Assembly (NCBI RefSeq): GCF_014641195.1
Contig: NZ_BMHQ01000004.1
Span: forward strand, 62,001 to 126,000
Length of the DNA stretch: 64,000 nucleotides
Source: Marinithermofilum abyssi
Lineage (GTDB): Bacteria > Bacillota > Bacilli > Thermoactinomycetales > DSM-45169
Direction: 5' to 3'
Part shown: positions 26,692-34,966 of the stretch, piece by piece
How positions within the stretch are numbered: the stretch's first letter is position 1
Layout of the letters: each line of letters opens with the position of its first letter
Made by a program: the position numbers and the translations under genes
Notes under the pieces: model-generated
What the model was told of the DNA's origin: nothing
Seen by the model: only the letters and a program-made list of their open reading frames with translations
Databases searched by the model: none

Positions 26692-29316
26692 ATGAAAGCA
26701 AATGAGATTCGACGCAAGTACCTGCAATTTTTCAAGGAAAAAGGACACCGAGTGGAGCCGAGCGCATCCCTGGTGCCGGTAGATGATCCGTCGTTGTTGT
26801 GGATCAACAGCGGAGTGGCTACGCTGAAAAAGTACTTTGACGGACGGGTAAAACCGGAGAATCCCCGGATCGTCAATGCGCAGAAAGCGATTCGTACCAA
26901 TGACATCGAAAATGTGGGTTATACTGCCCGCCACCATACCTTCTTTGAGATGCTGGGCAACTTCTCTATTGGAGACTATTTCAAAGAAGAAGCGATTCTG
27001 TGGGCATGGGAGTTTTTGACTGATCCCAAGTGGATGGGGTTGGACCCGGAAAAGCTCTCGGTCACCATCCATCCGGAAGACGATGAAGCCTATAGGATCT
27101 GGAATGAACAAGTGGGCATTCCCTCAGAACGGATCGTCAAGTTGAAAGAGAACTTTTGGGATATCGGAGAAGGGCCGAGCGGACCCAATACGGAGATTTT
27201 TTATGACCGTGGAGAGCACCTCTGTGATCCTGATGATCCCGAATGTTATCCCGGCGGGGAAAACGAGCGCTATCTGGAAATCTGGAACCTGGTGTTCTCC
27301 CAGTACAACCACAACCCCGACGGCAGTTATACCCCGCTGCCCAAGAAAAACATCGATACCGGCATGGGGTTGGAACGGATGGCTTCCGTCATGCAAGATG
27401 TGCCTACCAACTACGACACCGACTTGTTCCAGCCGATTATCCAGGCTACCTGCAAAGAAGCCGGGGTGGAATACGGCACGGACCGGGAAACGGACATTGC
27501 GCTGAAGGTGATTGCTGACCACGTGCGGACCATCGTATTCGCCATCGGTGATGGCGTGGTTCCCTCCAACGAAGGGCGCGGATATGTGCTGCGCCGCTTG
27601 CTGCGCCGCGCGGTACGCTATGCCCGGGTACTCGGTATTGAGCGTCCGTTTCTCTATCGGTTGACCGGTGTTGTGGCGGAAGGGATGAAGGAATATTATC
27701 CCGAACCGGCACAAAAACAAGCGTTTATCGAGCGCGTCATCGAAGGAGAAGAGGAGCGCTTCCTGGAAACCTTGTCCGAGGGATTGCGCATTTTGAGCGA
27801 AGTGGTGGAAAAGGCGAAAGCGGAGGGCAGGGATATCATCACCGGTCAAGAGGCTTTCACCTTGTATGATACCTACGGCTTCCCGGTGGATCTCACCGAG
27901 GATTTCGCCCGGGAAAACGGGCTGAATGTGGATAAAGACGGTTTCGCCGCAGCGATGGAAGCCCAGCGGGAACGTGCCCGTGAGGCCCGACAGGATGTAG
28001 ACAGCATGCAAGTCCAGGGCGGTGCTCTGGCGGACTTGGATGTACAGTCCGAGTTTGTGGGATATACCAAGTGGAGCACGGATACCCGTGTGGCTGCCTT
28101 GATCCATGAGGATCAGTTGGTGGATATGGTGGGAGCCGGTGAAACCTGCCTGATCGTGTTGGAGCAAACTCCCTTCTATGCTGAAAGCGGCGGACAGGTG
28201 GCCGACCAGGGGACGATCGTCTCTTCCCGGGCCCGTCTACGGGTGAAAAATGTGAAGAAAGGCCCCAACGGGGAGCACGTTCACACCGCCGTGGTGGAAG
28301 AAGGCACCATCCGACAAGGGGAAGAGGTACGGGCTGAAATCGATAGTGCCCAGCGACGGGATATTGTGAAAAACCATACCGCCACACACCTTTTGCATAA
28401 AGCGTTGAAAGAAGTGGTCGGCGAACACGCCAACCAGGCAGGTTCGCTGGTGGCAGCGGAACGTCTGCGGTTTGACTTTACCCACATCGATCCGTTGACG
28501 GAAGAAGAGCGCCGGGAAGTGGAAGAGCGGGTCAACCGTCAGATCTGGTCCAACCTTCCTGTGGAGACGATGGTGAAGCCGTTGGCCGAAGCAAAAGCGA
28601 TGGGTGCTATGGCTCTTTTTGGTGAAAAATACGGGAATGAGGTACGTGTTGTCAAAGTGGGCGATTACAGTCTCGAACTGTGTGGCGGTACCCACGTCAA
28701 CCAGACCAGTGAAATCGGGTTGTTCAAGATTATCAGCGAGAGCGGGATCGGCTCCGGGGTGCGCCGGATCGAAGCAGTGACCGGACAACACGCCTTCCGC
28801 TACTTTGAAAAACAAATGGCCCTGCTGCAGCAAGTGGCAGCCAAACTGAAATCCAACCCGGCGGATGTCGTGGATCGGGTCGATGCTTTGCAAAGCCGCA
28901 TAAAAGAATTGAACCGGGAAACCGAATCCCTTCGCAGCAAACTGAACCGGCTGGAAGGACAAAGCTTGGTGAATCAAGTGGAAGAAGTAAAAGGTGTTCC
29001 CGTATTGACAGCCAAAGTGGACGTTCCGGATATGGACGGGCTGCGCAATATGATGGACGATCTGAAGAATCAGCTGAAAGAAGGCGTCATCATCTTAGGC
29101 GCTGTCAATGGCGGCAAAGTGCAGTTGGTTGCCAGCGTCAGCCCCGATTATGTCAAACAGGGACTTCATGCAGGGAAGTTGGTCAAAGAGGTAGCGACCC
29201 GATGCGGCGGTGGAGGAGGAGGCCGTCCGGATATGGCTCAGGCCGGCGGCAAAGATCCTTCCAAATTGGATGAAGCGCTGCAAGCCGCCCGCGATTGGGT
29301 AGGGGCTCAGGTGTAA
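26692..29316 (+). CDS. alaS: Alanine-tRNA ligase
   Basis: An 874-residue class II aminoacyl-tRNA synthetase. The N-terminal catalytic domain starts [18 protein letters not shown] and includes [19 protein letters not shown]. The editing domain has zinc ligands H562, H566, C664 and H668 (HTATH, CGGTH). A coiled-coil linker (residues 720-765) leads to the Gly-rich C-Ala domain with [24 protein letters not shown] precedes the ATG. Control is by the T-box leader. Confidence 0.98.
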   Translation: MKANEIRRKYLQFFKEKGHRVEPSASLVPVDDPSLLWINSGVATLKKYFDGRVKPENPRIVNAQKAIRTNDIENVGYTARHHTFFEMLGNFSIGDYFKEEAILWAWEFLTDPKWMGLDPEKLSVTIHPEDDEAYRIWNEQVGIPSERIVKLKENFWDIGEGPSGPNTEIFYDRGEHLCDPDDPECYPGGENERYLEIWNLVFSQYNHNPDGSYTPLPKKNIDTGMGLERMASVMQDVPTNYDTDLFQPIIQATCKEAGVEYGTDRETDIALKVIADHVRTIVFAIGDGVVPSNEGRGYVLRRLLRRAVRYARVLGIERPFLYRLTGVVAEGMKEYYPEPAQKQAFIERVIEGEEERFLETLSEGLRILSEVVEKAKAEGRDIITGQEAFTLYDTYGFPVDLTEDFARENGLNVDKDGFAAAMEAQRERAREARQDVDSMQVQGGALADLDVQSEFVGYTKWSTDTRVAALIHEDQLVDMVGAGETCLIVLEQTPFYAESGGQVADQGTIVSSRARLRVKNVKKGPNGEHVHTAVVEEGTIRQGEEVRAEIDSAQRRDIVKNHTATHLLHKALKEVVGEHANQAGSLVAAERLRFDFTHIDPLTEEERREVEERVNRQIWSNLPVETMVKPLAEAKAMGAMALFGEKYGNEVRVVKVGDYSLELCGGTHVNQTSEIGLFKIISESGIGSGVRRIEAVTGQHAFRYFEKQMALLQQVAAKLKSNPADVVDRVDALQSRIKELNRETESLRSKLNRLEGQSLVNQVEEVKGVPVLTAKVDVPDMDGLRNMMDDLKNQLKEGVIILGAVNGGKVQLVASVSPDYVKQGLHAGKLVKEVATRCGGGGGGRPDMAQAGGKDPSKLDEALQAARDWVGAQV

Positions 29317-29335
29317 TGTTTTAAAAAGCGGTGGT

Positions 29336-29491
29336 ATGGCGGATTGGTTTTCTCATGAAGAAAACGAAGATAATGAACACCATTTTGACGGACCTAGTGC
29401 GGCGACCGGCTGTGTGAATGGAAGATTCTCTCGTTCCCTTGAAAACATCCACGGGCAGAAAGAAGGAAAAAGAGGAAATGCATCCTTGTAA
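29336..29491 (+). CDS. Possible 51-residue acidic protein, unknown
   Basis: An ATG frame in the gap between alaS and the ireB-like gene: a His/Glu/Asp-rich first half (MADWFSHEENEDNEHHFDGP) and a more basic second half (HGQKEGKRGNASL). GCGGTGGT before the ATG is a mediocre ribosome site. No family recognised. It may simply be leader sequence. Confidence 0.25.
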   Translation: MADWFSHEENEDNEHHFDGPSAATGCVNGRFSRSLENIHGQKEGKRGNASL

Positions 29492-29541
29492 GGCGAATGT
29501 TCAGGAAAGGTGAGATTCAAAGATAGAAAGAGGTGTTTAGA

Positions 29542-29799
29542 TTGTCCATGGATAAAACCATGAAGTTTGATTTCCGTGGCGAGGAGCTGGAAGCGAGCGC
29601 AGAAGAAGTGCTGCTAACGGTGTATCATGCTTTGAAAGAAAAAGGGTACAATCCGATCAACCAGATCGTGGGGTATTTGTTGTCGGGGGATCCCGCCTAC
29701 ATTCCCCGGCACAACAATGCGCGGGCATTGATTCGAAAGCTGGAACGGGATGAATTGTTGGAGGAATTGGTGAAATCCTATTTGGAGAACCACAGCTGA
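29542..29799 (+). CDS. IreB family regulatory phosphoprotein (DUF965)
   Basis: 85 residues with the highly conserved core [49 protein letters not shown]. In Enterococcus the homologue IreB is a substrate of the Ser/Thr kinase IreK and affects cephalosporin tolerance. Here it sits before ruvX, as in Bacillus. TTG 29542 (MSMDKTMKF) follows AAAGAGGTG by about seven bases and matches the family N-terminus. Confidence 0.93.
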   Translation: MSMDKTMKFDFRGEELEASAEEVLLTVYHALKEKGYNPINQIVGYLLSGDPAYIPRHNNARALIRKLERDELLEELVKSYLENHS

Positions 29800-29837
29800 T
29801 TAGTGCCCGTCAATAGGTAAAAAGCAGGAGTGAAGAC

Positions 29838-30266
29838 ATGCGGGTGTTGGGTTTGGATATCGGCGAAAAACGGATTGGCGTCGCGATTAGCGATGAATTG
29901 GGTTGGACTGCTCAAGGGGTGGAAATCATTCGGCGTCCAAACGGGGACGACAGCTGGTTGGAACGCCTGGGTCAATTGATCGAGAGTTACCAGGTGAACA
30001 GCATCGTTGTTGGATTTCCCCGTAATATGGACGGCAGTATCGGTCAGCGGGGAGAAGCGTGCCGAGAAATTGCAGAGAAGATCAGGCAGCGCTTCTCCCT
30101 GCCTGTTCATTTGTGGGATGAGCGGCTCTCAACCATGGCTGTGGAACGGACGTTGATCGAGGCGGACATCAGCCGCAAAAAGCGGAAAAAAGTAGTGGAT
30201 CAAATGGCGGCATCCTGGATTTTGCAGGGATATTTGGATGCTCGAAGGAGGCATACTATTGAGTAA
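29838..30266 (+). CDS. ruvX: Holliday-junction resolvase-like RuvX (YqgF)
   Basis: A 142-residue RNase H-fold protein with the acidic motif start LGLDIGEKRIGVAISD, VVGFPRNMDGSIGQR, and the C-terminal LWDERLSTMAVER. The family processes 16S rRNA 5' ends and may act on DNA junctions. The last eight bases overlap the next gene's TTG start, so the two are coupled. Confidence 0.95.
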   Translation: MRVLGLDIGEKRIGVAISDELGWTAQGVEIIRRPNGDDSWLERLGQLIESYQVNSIVVGFPRNMDGSIGQRGEACREIAEKIRQRFSLPVHLWDERLSTMAVERTLIEADISRKKRKKVVDQMAASWILQGYLDARRRHTIE

Positions 30267-30570
30267 TTACAGTCATCCGGAAGATGAGTTTATTTTTATC
30301 ACCAATGAAGAGGGAGAAAAGGAGCGATTTCGAATCATCCTGACGTTTGAGCATGATGAGACGGGAAACCAATACATGGTGGTCGCTCCAGAAGAGGATG
30401 AAGACGCCCAAGTGCAGGGTAATGACGACATAGTGGAACAAGATGTGTACGCTTTCCGGTATGAAGAAGAAGGCGAACAACTGAAGCTGTTTACCATTGA
30501 AGATGATGATGAATGGGATATGGTAGAGGAAGTGCTGAATACCTTCCAAGAAGACGAAGAGACGGAGTGA
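30259..30570 (+). CDS. DUF1292 protein, first copy
   Basis: 103 residues, very acidic, typical DUF1292: DEFIFITNEEGEKERFRIILTFEHDETGNQYMVV, then EDVYAFRYEEEG-type and DEWDMVEEVLNTF. TTG 30259 is seven bases after AAGGAGG and lies inside the ruvX end. The family sits between ruvX and mltG across Firmicutes and its function is unknown. Confidence 0.88.
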   Translation: MSNYSHPEDEFIFITNEEGEKERFRIILTFEHDETGNQYMVVAPEEDEDAQVQGNDDIVEQDVYAFRYEEEGEQLKLFTIEDDDEWDMVEEVLNTFQEDEETE

Positions 30571-30578
30571 ATCTTCCT

Positions 30579-30890
30579 ATGAAAGAAAGGAATCCCCGGC
30601 GGACAAAAGCTCAAAAAATGGATATGCTGGAACAGGCGCGAGGGGTCGATATCACACTCCCTTCAGGGAAGAGCGAGCAGGACACCCGCTATCGGCTTCT
30701 TAAAGAACTGGACCTAAACGGTAAGCACTATGCCGTTATGTGTCCCTGGGATGATTCCGGTCATGATGCGTATCTTTTCCGGGTCACGGACCAAGCAGGC
30801 GAATACTCTTTAGAGCATGTGGAAGACGACTACGAATGGGAACAAGTGGCGGATGCCATAGACGAAATGCTCTATTTTGACGAATGGTGA
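30579..30890 (+). CDS. DUF1292 protein, second tandem copy
   Basis: 103 residues with the same plan as the gene before it: a basic N-terminal extension (MKERNPRRTKAQKMDMLEQAR), then RYRLLKELDLNGKHYAVMCPWDDSGHDAYLFRV and YEWEQVADAIDEMLYFDEW. ATG 30579 is nine bases after GGAGTGA. The sequences have diverged strongly, so this is an old duplication. A terminator follows directly. Confidence 0.75.
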   Translation: MKERNPRRTKAQKMDMLEQARGVDITLPSGKSEQDTRYRLLKELDLNGKHYAVMCPWDDSGHDAYLFRVTDQAGEYSLEHVEDDYEWEQVADAIDEMLYFDEW

Positions 30891-30896
30891 CGAATG

Positions 30897-30924
30897 ACGG
30901 GGAAAATCCCCGTTATTTTTTTTG
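30897..30924 (+). terminator. Rho-independent terminator after the DUF1292 pair
   Basis: ACGGGGA (30897-30903), loop AAA, TCCCCGT (30907-30913), then TATTTTTTTT. It separates mltG from the ruvX group, which usually form one operon. Confidence 0.9.
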
Positions 30925-30977
30925 GTAAGCTGTGTTACCATAAAGCCTGATGTCAAATTGTGAGCGAAGGAGTACCC

Positions 30978-32018
30978 ATGATGAGATGGCTGATGCGATT
31001 TGTGTATACGATCATCCTATTCGCGGCATGGTCTACGTTGGCCTATATTTATGTGGATCATTCTCTGAGCTCCCCTCCCCGAGACAAGCCTGTCACCTTA
31101 TCCATTCAGCCCGGCGCTACCAGTGAAGATATCGGGCATCTTCTGATGGAAAACGGACTTATTCGTAAAGATTGGTTCTTCAGCACATATTCCTGGCTGA
31201 CCGGAAGTTCTCGAGGCCTGCAAGCGGGTGTTTACGAAATACGTCCCGATATGGATATTGATGACATTTTGGACATGATTACTCATGGAAAGCAAAATAC
31301 CATTCCCGTGACGATCCCGGAAGGGTTTACCACCGAACAGATTGCGAACCGGCTGCAAACCAAAGGGATCAACCGGGAAGAGTTCCTTGAGGCGGTGGAT
31401 CATGGGCAGTACGATTATGCCTTTCTCAAAGAGATTCCCAAAGGGAGAGAACGCCGTCATTGGTTGGAAGGCTACCTTTATCCGAGTACATACAACATCC
31501 CCAAAAATGCCAAAGCCGAGGATGTCGTCAATATGATGCTGGGCCAATTCGATCAGATTCTCAAAAAAAATCGGGTCATGGATCGATTGGAAAGCCGCAA
31601 TATGACGCTGGACCAGTTGGTGAATGTGGCTTCCATCGTTGAAAGGGAAGGTCAGGTAAAAGAGGAACTGCCCAAGATTGCCGGGGTGATTTACAATCGT
31701 TTGGATCAGGACATGCGATTGCAAGTGGATGCCACGGTGCAATATGCTTTAGGGGAGCATAAAAACCGGGTGCTCTATAGCGACTTGGAGAAACAAAGCC
31801 CCTACAACACGTATCTTCATACCGGACTTCCACCGGGACCCATTTCAAACCCGGGGGAAGATGCCCTTTTGGCTGCGCTGGAACCGGAGCAGCATCAGTA
31901 TCTGTATTATGTGACAAAGAAAGACGGCTCCCAAGAGCACTATTTTGCGAAGACCTTCCAGGAGCACCGGCGCTACATCTTCCAAAGCAAAAATCAGTTG
32001 CAAAACAGCAGCAACTGA
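30978..32018 (+). CDS. mltG: Endolytic murein transglycosylase MltG, copy 1
   Basis: A 346-residue membrane-anchored enzyme that cuts nascent peptidoglycan and sets glycan length. One N-terminal transmembrane helix (residues 8-27) is followed by a LysM-like subdomain (SIQPGATSEDIGHLL, PVTIPEGFTTEQIANRL). The YceG catalytic domain has LEGYLYPSTYNIP, the catalytic Glu222 in ASIVEREGQVKEE, and YNTYLHTGLPPGPISNPG. ATG 30978 lies after AAGGAGT. A terminator on each side makes it a single-gene unit. Confidence 0.93.
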   Translation: MMRWLMRFVYTIILFAAWSTLAYIYVDHSLSSPPRDKPVTLSIQPGATSEDIGHLLMENGLIRKDWFFSTYSWLTGSSRGLQAGVYEIRPDMDIDDILDMITHGKQNTIPVTIPEGFTTEQIANRLQTKGINREEFLEAVDHGQYDYAFLKEIPKGRERRHWLEGYLYPSTYNIPKNAKAEDVVNMMLGQFDQILKKNRVMDRLESRNMTLDQLVNVASIVEREGQVKEELPKIAGVIYNRLDQDMRLQVDATVQYALGEHKNRVLYSDLEKQSPYNTYLHTGLPPGPISNPGEDALLAALEPEQHQYLYYVTKKDGSQEHYFAKTFQEHRRYIFQSKNQLQNSSN

Positions 32019-32049
32019 TGAAGGGATTTATTGTTTGCTGGTTCAAAAC

Positions 32050-32093
32050 GACAGAGCTCTTCTGCGGCGGACAGAAGGGCTCTGTCCCTTTTT
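32050..32093 (+). terminator. Rho-independent terminator between the two mltG genes
   Basis: A 15-bp stem (32050-32064 with 32072-32086, one G-U pair) around a seven-base loop, followed by CCTTTTT. Confidence 0.85.
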
Positions 32094-32196
32094 CTGCAAA
32101 ATTTCGGATATGAGATAGTACAAAAATCCGGTAACATCCACAGGAGAGCTGTGTTATGCTAACGGTATGAAAAAACAGCAAGAGGGGAACAAACCA

Positions 32197-33273
32197 ATGA
32201 AGTGGTTCATACGATTCATGGTAACTCTTCTGTTGATTGCGGCAGTGTCCGTGCTCGGATATATGTATGTCCAATACACGTTAAGCTCACCTCCCCGGAC
32301 AAAACCTGTGGAAGTGGAAGTTTCCCAAGGGGACTCCATTATGCAAGTAGGTACACAGTTGGAAAAGAAAAAACTGATCCGCGACGATCTGTTTTTTGCC
32401 GCCTACGCAATGGTCAAAGGCCAAGCCAAGGCCTTGAAGCCCGGTGTATATGAGATTCCGCCGGGGACGGATGTGAACGGAATCCTTGATATCTTCTCCC
32501 ATGCCGAAAACAATGTGATGCGGTTAACCGTCCCGGAAGGGTATACGGTGGACCAAATCGCTGAGGAGCTGCAGAAAAAAGGAGTGGACAAGGAGGCTTT
32601 TTACCGAGCGGTTAATCAACGGACGTACCGACATCCCTTCCTGCGGCACATCAACAGCAGCAAGCGAAAATATTTGTTAGAAGGATACTTGTATCCCTCC
32701 ACCTATAATTTGTCCAAAAACACGGACCCGGAAAAATTGGTGGATAAAATGTTGGACCAGTTTCAACAAGAAATGGATCGGGAGCAAGTCCTGCAAAAGT
32801 TGAAGGCCAAAAATATGACGGTGGATGAATGGGTCACCATCGCTTCCATCGTGGAGCGGGAGGGGCAGGTGAAGGACGAGTTTCCCCGTATTGCCGGAGT
32901 GATCTACAATCGATTGAAAACTGGCAAGAAGCTGCAAGTGGATGCAACGGTCCAGTACGCCCTTGGGAAACAGAAAGAGCGCTTGTATTTCAAGGATTTG
33001 AAAGTGAGAAGTCCCTACAACACCTATTTGTACCCGGGACTTCCGCCGGGCCCCATTTCCAACCCCGGCAAGCAGGCGCTGAAAGCCGCCCTGAACCCTG
33101 AAAAGCACCAGTACTTCTTCTATGTGACGCGAAAAGACGGTTCGGGACGCCACTATTTCGCCCGTACTGAGGCGGACCACCAACGCAATATCCTCCGCAG
33201 CAAACAGGAAGCCCGGGGGCAGACCTCGAGTCAAGGTGAGCCTTCCTCCGGCAACGGTTCCTCGTCACAATAA
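32197..33273 (+). CDS. mltG: Endolytic murein transglycosylase MltG, copy 2
   Basis: 358 residues, a tandem paralogue of the gene upstream. It has the same membrane helix (FMVTLLLIAAVSVLGYMYV), LEGYLYPSTYNLSKNTD, the catalytic Glu220 in ASIVEREGQVKDE and YNTYLYPGLPPGPISNPG. A Ser/Gly/Gln-rich tail of about 20 residues (TSSQGEPSSGNGSSSQ) is absent from copy 1. ATG 32197, nine bases after GAGGGG, is preferred over ATG 32167. All catalytic features are kept, so both copies should be active. Confidence 0.92.
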   Translation: MKWFIRFMVTLLLIAAVSVLGYMYVQYTLSSPPRTKPVEVEVSQGDSIMQVGTQLEKKKLIRDDLFFAAYAMVKGQAKALKPGVYEIPPGTDVNGILDIFSHAENNVMRLTVPEGYTVDQIAEELQKKGVDKEAFYRAVNQRTYRHPFLRHINSSKRKYLLEGYLYPSTYNLSKNTDPEKLVDKMLDQFQQEMDREQVLQKLKAKNMTVDEWVTIASIVEREGQVKDEFPRIAGVIYNRLKTGKKLQVDATVQYALGKQKERLYFKDLKVRSPYNTYLYPGLPPGPISNPGKQALKAALNPEKHQYFFYVTRKDGSGRHYFARTEADHQRNILRSKQEARGQTSSQGEPSSGNGSSSQ

Positions 33274-33331
33274 TAGGGAGCGATGATCAGAAGAGTATTA
33301 ATGTGGTGATCAAAAGAATGGTCATGAACCT

Positions 33332-33357
33332 CCCCCGGTTTTTACCGGGGGTTTTTT
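33332..33357 (+). terminator. Terminator after the second mltG
   Basis: CCCCCGGT (33332-33339), loop TTTT, ACCGGGGG (33344-33351), then six T residues. Confidence 0.92.
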
Positions 33358-33416
33358 CGGCATCAGCGGATCTCCTGTCTTCCGTAGGAGGGACCATTAG
33401 GCAGGGAATAGAAGGG

Positions 33417-33761
33417 TCAGAGAAGAGAAGGGGCCTGATCTTCCTTTTCTTCCGGTACGCCGACGAGCAAATATTGCAAAGTGTTATCACCCCAATTATG
33501 AATCTGATGTCGCGCCCCCGGGGGGATTTCCACGCATTCATCCCGTGCCACGGGATAATGATGTCCGTCCACCCGAATAAAACCACGACCTTGCAATACA
33601 TACAGCAGCAAGCGAAAGTTGTTGTGTGTTTTTACCGGTGTTTTGCTCTCGGGGAGCAACTCTTCCATTACGATGCGCATGTTGCTCCGTTCACAGAAAC
33701 TCCACTGTTGATATCCCGAACGGTTCATTATATGAGGCACCGAATGTCTTGTCCGTTTCAA
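33417..33761 (-). CDS. Cupin-domain protein
   Basis: 114 residues, a single small beta-barrel cupin (LLLYVLQGRGFIRVDGHHYPVARDECVEIPPGARHQIHNWGDNTLQYLLVGVPEE). Conserved His and Glu positions suggest a metal or small-ligand site. TTG 33761 has a properly spaced GAAAGGATG; ATG 33770 abuts that sequence and is less likely. No neighbour explains its role. Confidence 0.8.
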   Translation of the reverse strand: MKRTRHSVPHIMNRSGYQQWSFCERSNMRIVMEELLPESKTPVKTHNNFRLLLYVLQGRGFIRVDGHHYPVARDECVEIPPGARHQIHNWGDNTLQYLLVGVPEEKEDQAPSLL

Positions 33762-33809
33762 GCTACTCATCCTTTCTGTTGAACCGCAAACCGCAGCACC
33801 CCCGGTTAT

Positions 33810-33846
33810 TGCTTAATAAAAAAATACCCGGAGTCACCAGGTATTT
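33810..33846 (-). terminator. Terminator of the flavin-reductase-fold gene
   Basis: AAATACC (33822-33828) pairs with GGTATTT (33840-33846) around an 11-base loop; read on the minus strand the stem is followed by a run of T residues. Confidence 0.75.
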
Positions 33847-33872
33847 AACATCAAAATCCGAACAAAAAGGAT

Positions 33873-34637
33873 TTATTTTTGTGAGACAAAAGCGTCCCAA
33901 GGGCGTTTTTCGTTTTTGGCCTTAAAATAATCTCCGCCCTTTTTCACGGTATCGTCCGTTCCCCAATCAATTTCTTTATCCAGCTTCTTCAGGCGGGGGA
34001 TGTGCTTGGAGCAATGGATGTAGGCTTCTTCTACCTCCACCATCACCCAGCGCTCCGGTGTACGCCCGCCCTCGGTGAAGATGTCCTGCCGGATGACATC
34101 GGGCAAACCGGGTTGGCTCAGCAAATCCTCATTTTCAAAAATCTTCGCTTTGCCGTTGACATGAAGACCGACGGCTGTACGGAAAAAGTCGATGAACACC
34201 ATGCCGATGTGGGGATTTTCCGTGATATTTCCCAAGCTGGCCATTACGCCGTTGCCCCGGTATTCCGGGTAGATCAAATATTTATCATCAAGGACGCGCA
34301 CAAATCCCGGTTCACCGGCACGAAACGAACAGTCACACTCTCCACGGGCATCCGAAGTGGCGATAAACACCATCTCCTGCTCCGCAATGTACTCTTTCAT
34401 GATGTCGTTCAGCCGGTCCAACATTTGGTAGTTGTAAAAGGTGAGGGCTTGCTTGGTCGTACCGTAGCGTTCTTGCAACAAGTGCTCCCCTCGAGAACCC
34501 GGCATCTCAGGATGGGAATCCGGGAGACCGCTTTTTTCTTCAACAGAAGCTGAGGGAGTGTTACCAAGTTGCTGGGCAATCAAAGACTTGCCCTTTTGAA
34601 ATTTGCGGGCAAGGCGATTGTAGTATCTTGTCCACAT
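33873..34637 (-). CDS. Pyridoxamine 5'-phosphate oxidase-fold protein
   Basis: 254 residues. A variable N-terminal 75 residues lead into a split-barrel flavin-binding domain (FIATSDARGECDCSFRAGEPGFVRVLDDKYLIYPEYRGNGVMASLGNITENPHIGMVFIDFF, GLHVNGKAKIF). It probably binds FMN or a deazaflavin; the substrate is unknown. The start is placed at ATG 34637 after GAGGAAGG. A longer frame to 34784 exists, but it would begin upstream of the promoter at 34744-34774 and is rejected. Confidence 0.8.
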   Translation of the reverse strand: MWTRYYNRLARKFQKGKSLIAQQLGNTPSASVEEKSGLPDSHPEMPGSRGEHLLQERYGTTKQALTFYNYQMLDRLNDIMKEYIAEQEMVFIATSDARGECDCSFRAGEPGFVRVLDDKYLIYPEYRGNGVMASLGNITENPHIGMVFIDFFRTAVGLHVNGKAKIFENEDLLSQPGLPDVIRQDIFTEGGRTPERWVMVEVEEAYIHCSKHIPRLKKLDKEIDWGTDDTVKKGGDYFKAKNEKRPWDAFVSQK

Positions 34638-34743
34638 AGGGAAGACATCCTTCCTCTCCGGTCTGTAATCGCTTCGGTCATCCTCCATCACATTACCACA
34701 GGGGTAAAGGAATAAACCACTAACCGACTCAATCGATTTTTTC

Positions 34744-34774
34744 ATTATAGCAAGACTAGAACTTCGAGTGTCAA
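34744..34774 (-). promoter_or_regulatory. Extended -10 promoter for the flavin-reductase-fold gene
   Basis: On the minus strand: TTGACA (34774-34769), a 19-base spacer ending in TGC, and TATAAT (34749-34744). The extended -10 compensates for the long spacer. The predicted leader is about 100 bases. Confidence 0.65.
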
Positions 34775-34862
34775 GTTTTGACATAATAAATAGAATTTTT
34801 ATACGATTATTATAGCATGATGCGTTGGAAGCGCAGAAAATATTGTGGAAAACAGAGTAGGT

Positions 34863-34900
34863 TTAATCAAAATTTATTTCCACTTAAACCTTTGTTAACG
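34863..34900 (+). promoter_or_regulatory. PHO box (PhoP-binding repeats) upstream of phoX
   Basis: Four TTAACA-like hexamers recur at 11, 10 and 11 bases: TTAATC 34863, TTATTT 34874, TTAAAC 34884 and TTAACG 34895. This matches the Bacillus PhoP box, tandem hexamers with about one helical turn periodicity. A TACAGT at 34910-34915 could be the -10, putting the box over the -20 to -60 region as in activated Pho promoters. Expected induction: phosphate starvation. Confidence 0.7.
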
Positions 34901-34966
34901 ATCGGTCGGTACAGTCGAATGTGAAACGGATCCTTTGCGTCATGAAGACATGAAAGGAGAAACCGT

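Noticed and set aside
34638-34784. N-terminal extension of the flavin-reductase-fold protein
   Set aside because: It would start upstream of the best promoter for that gene and adds sequence unlike the family.
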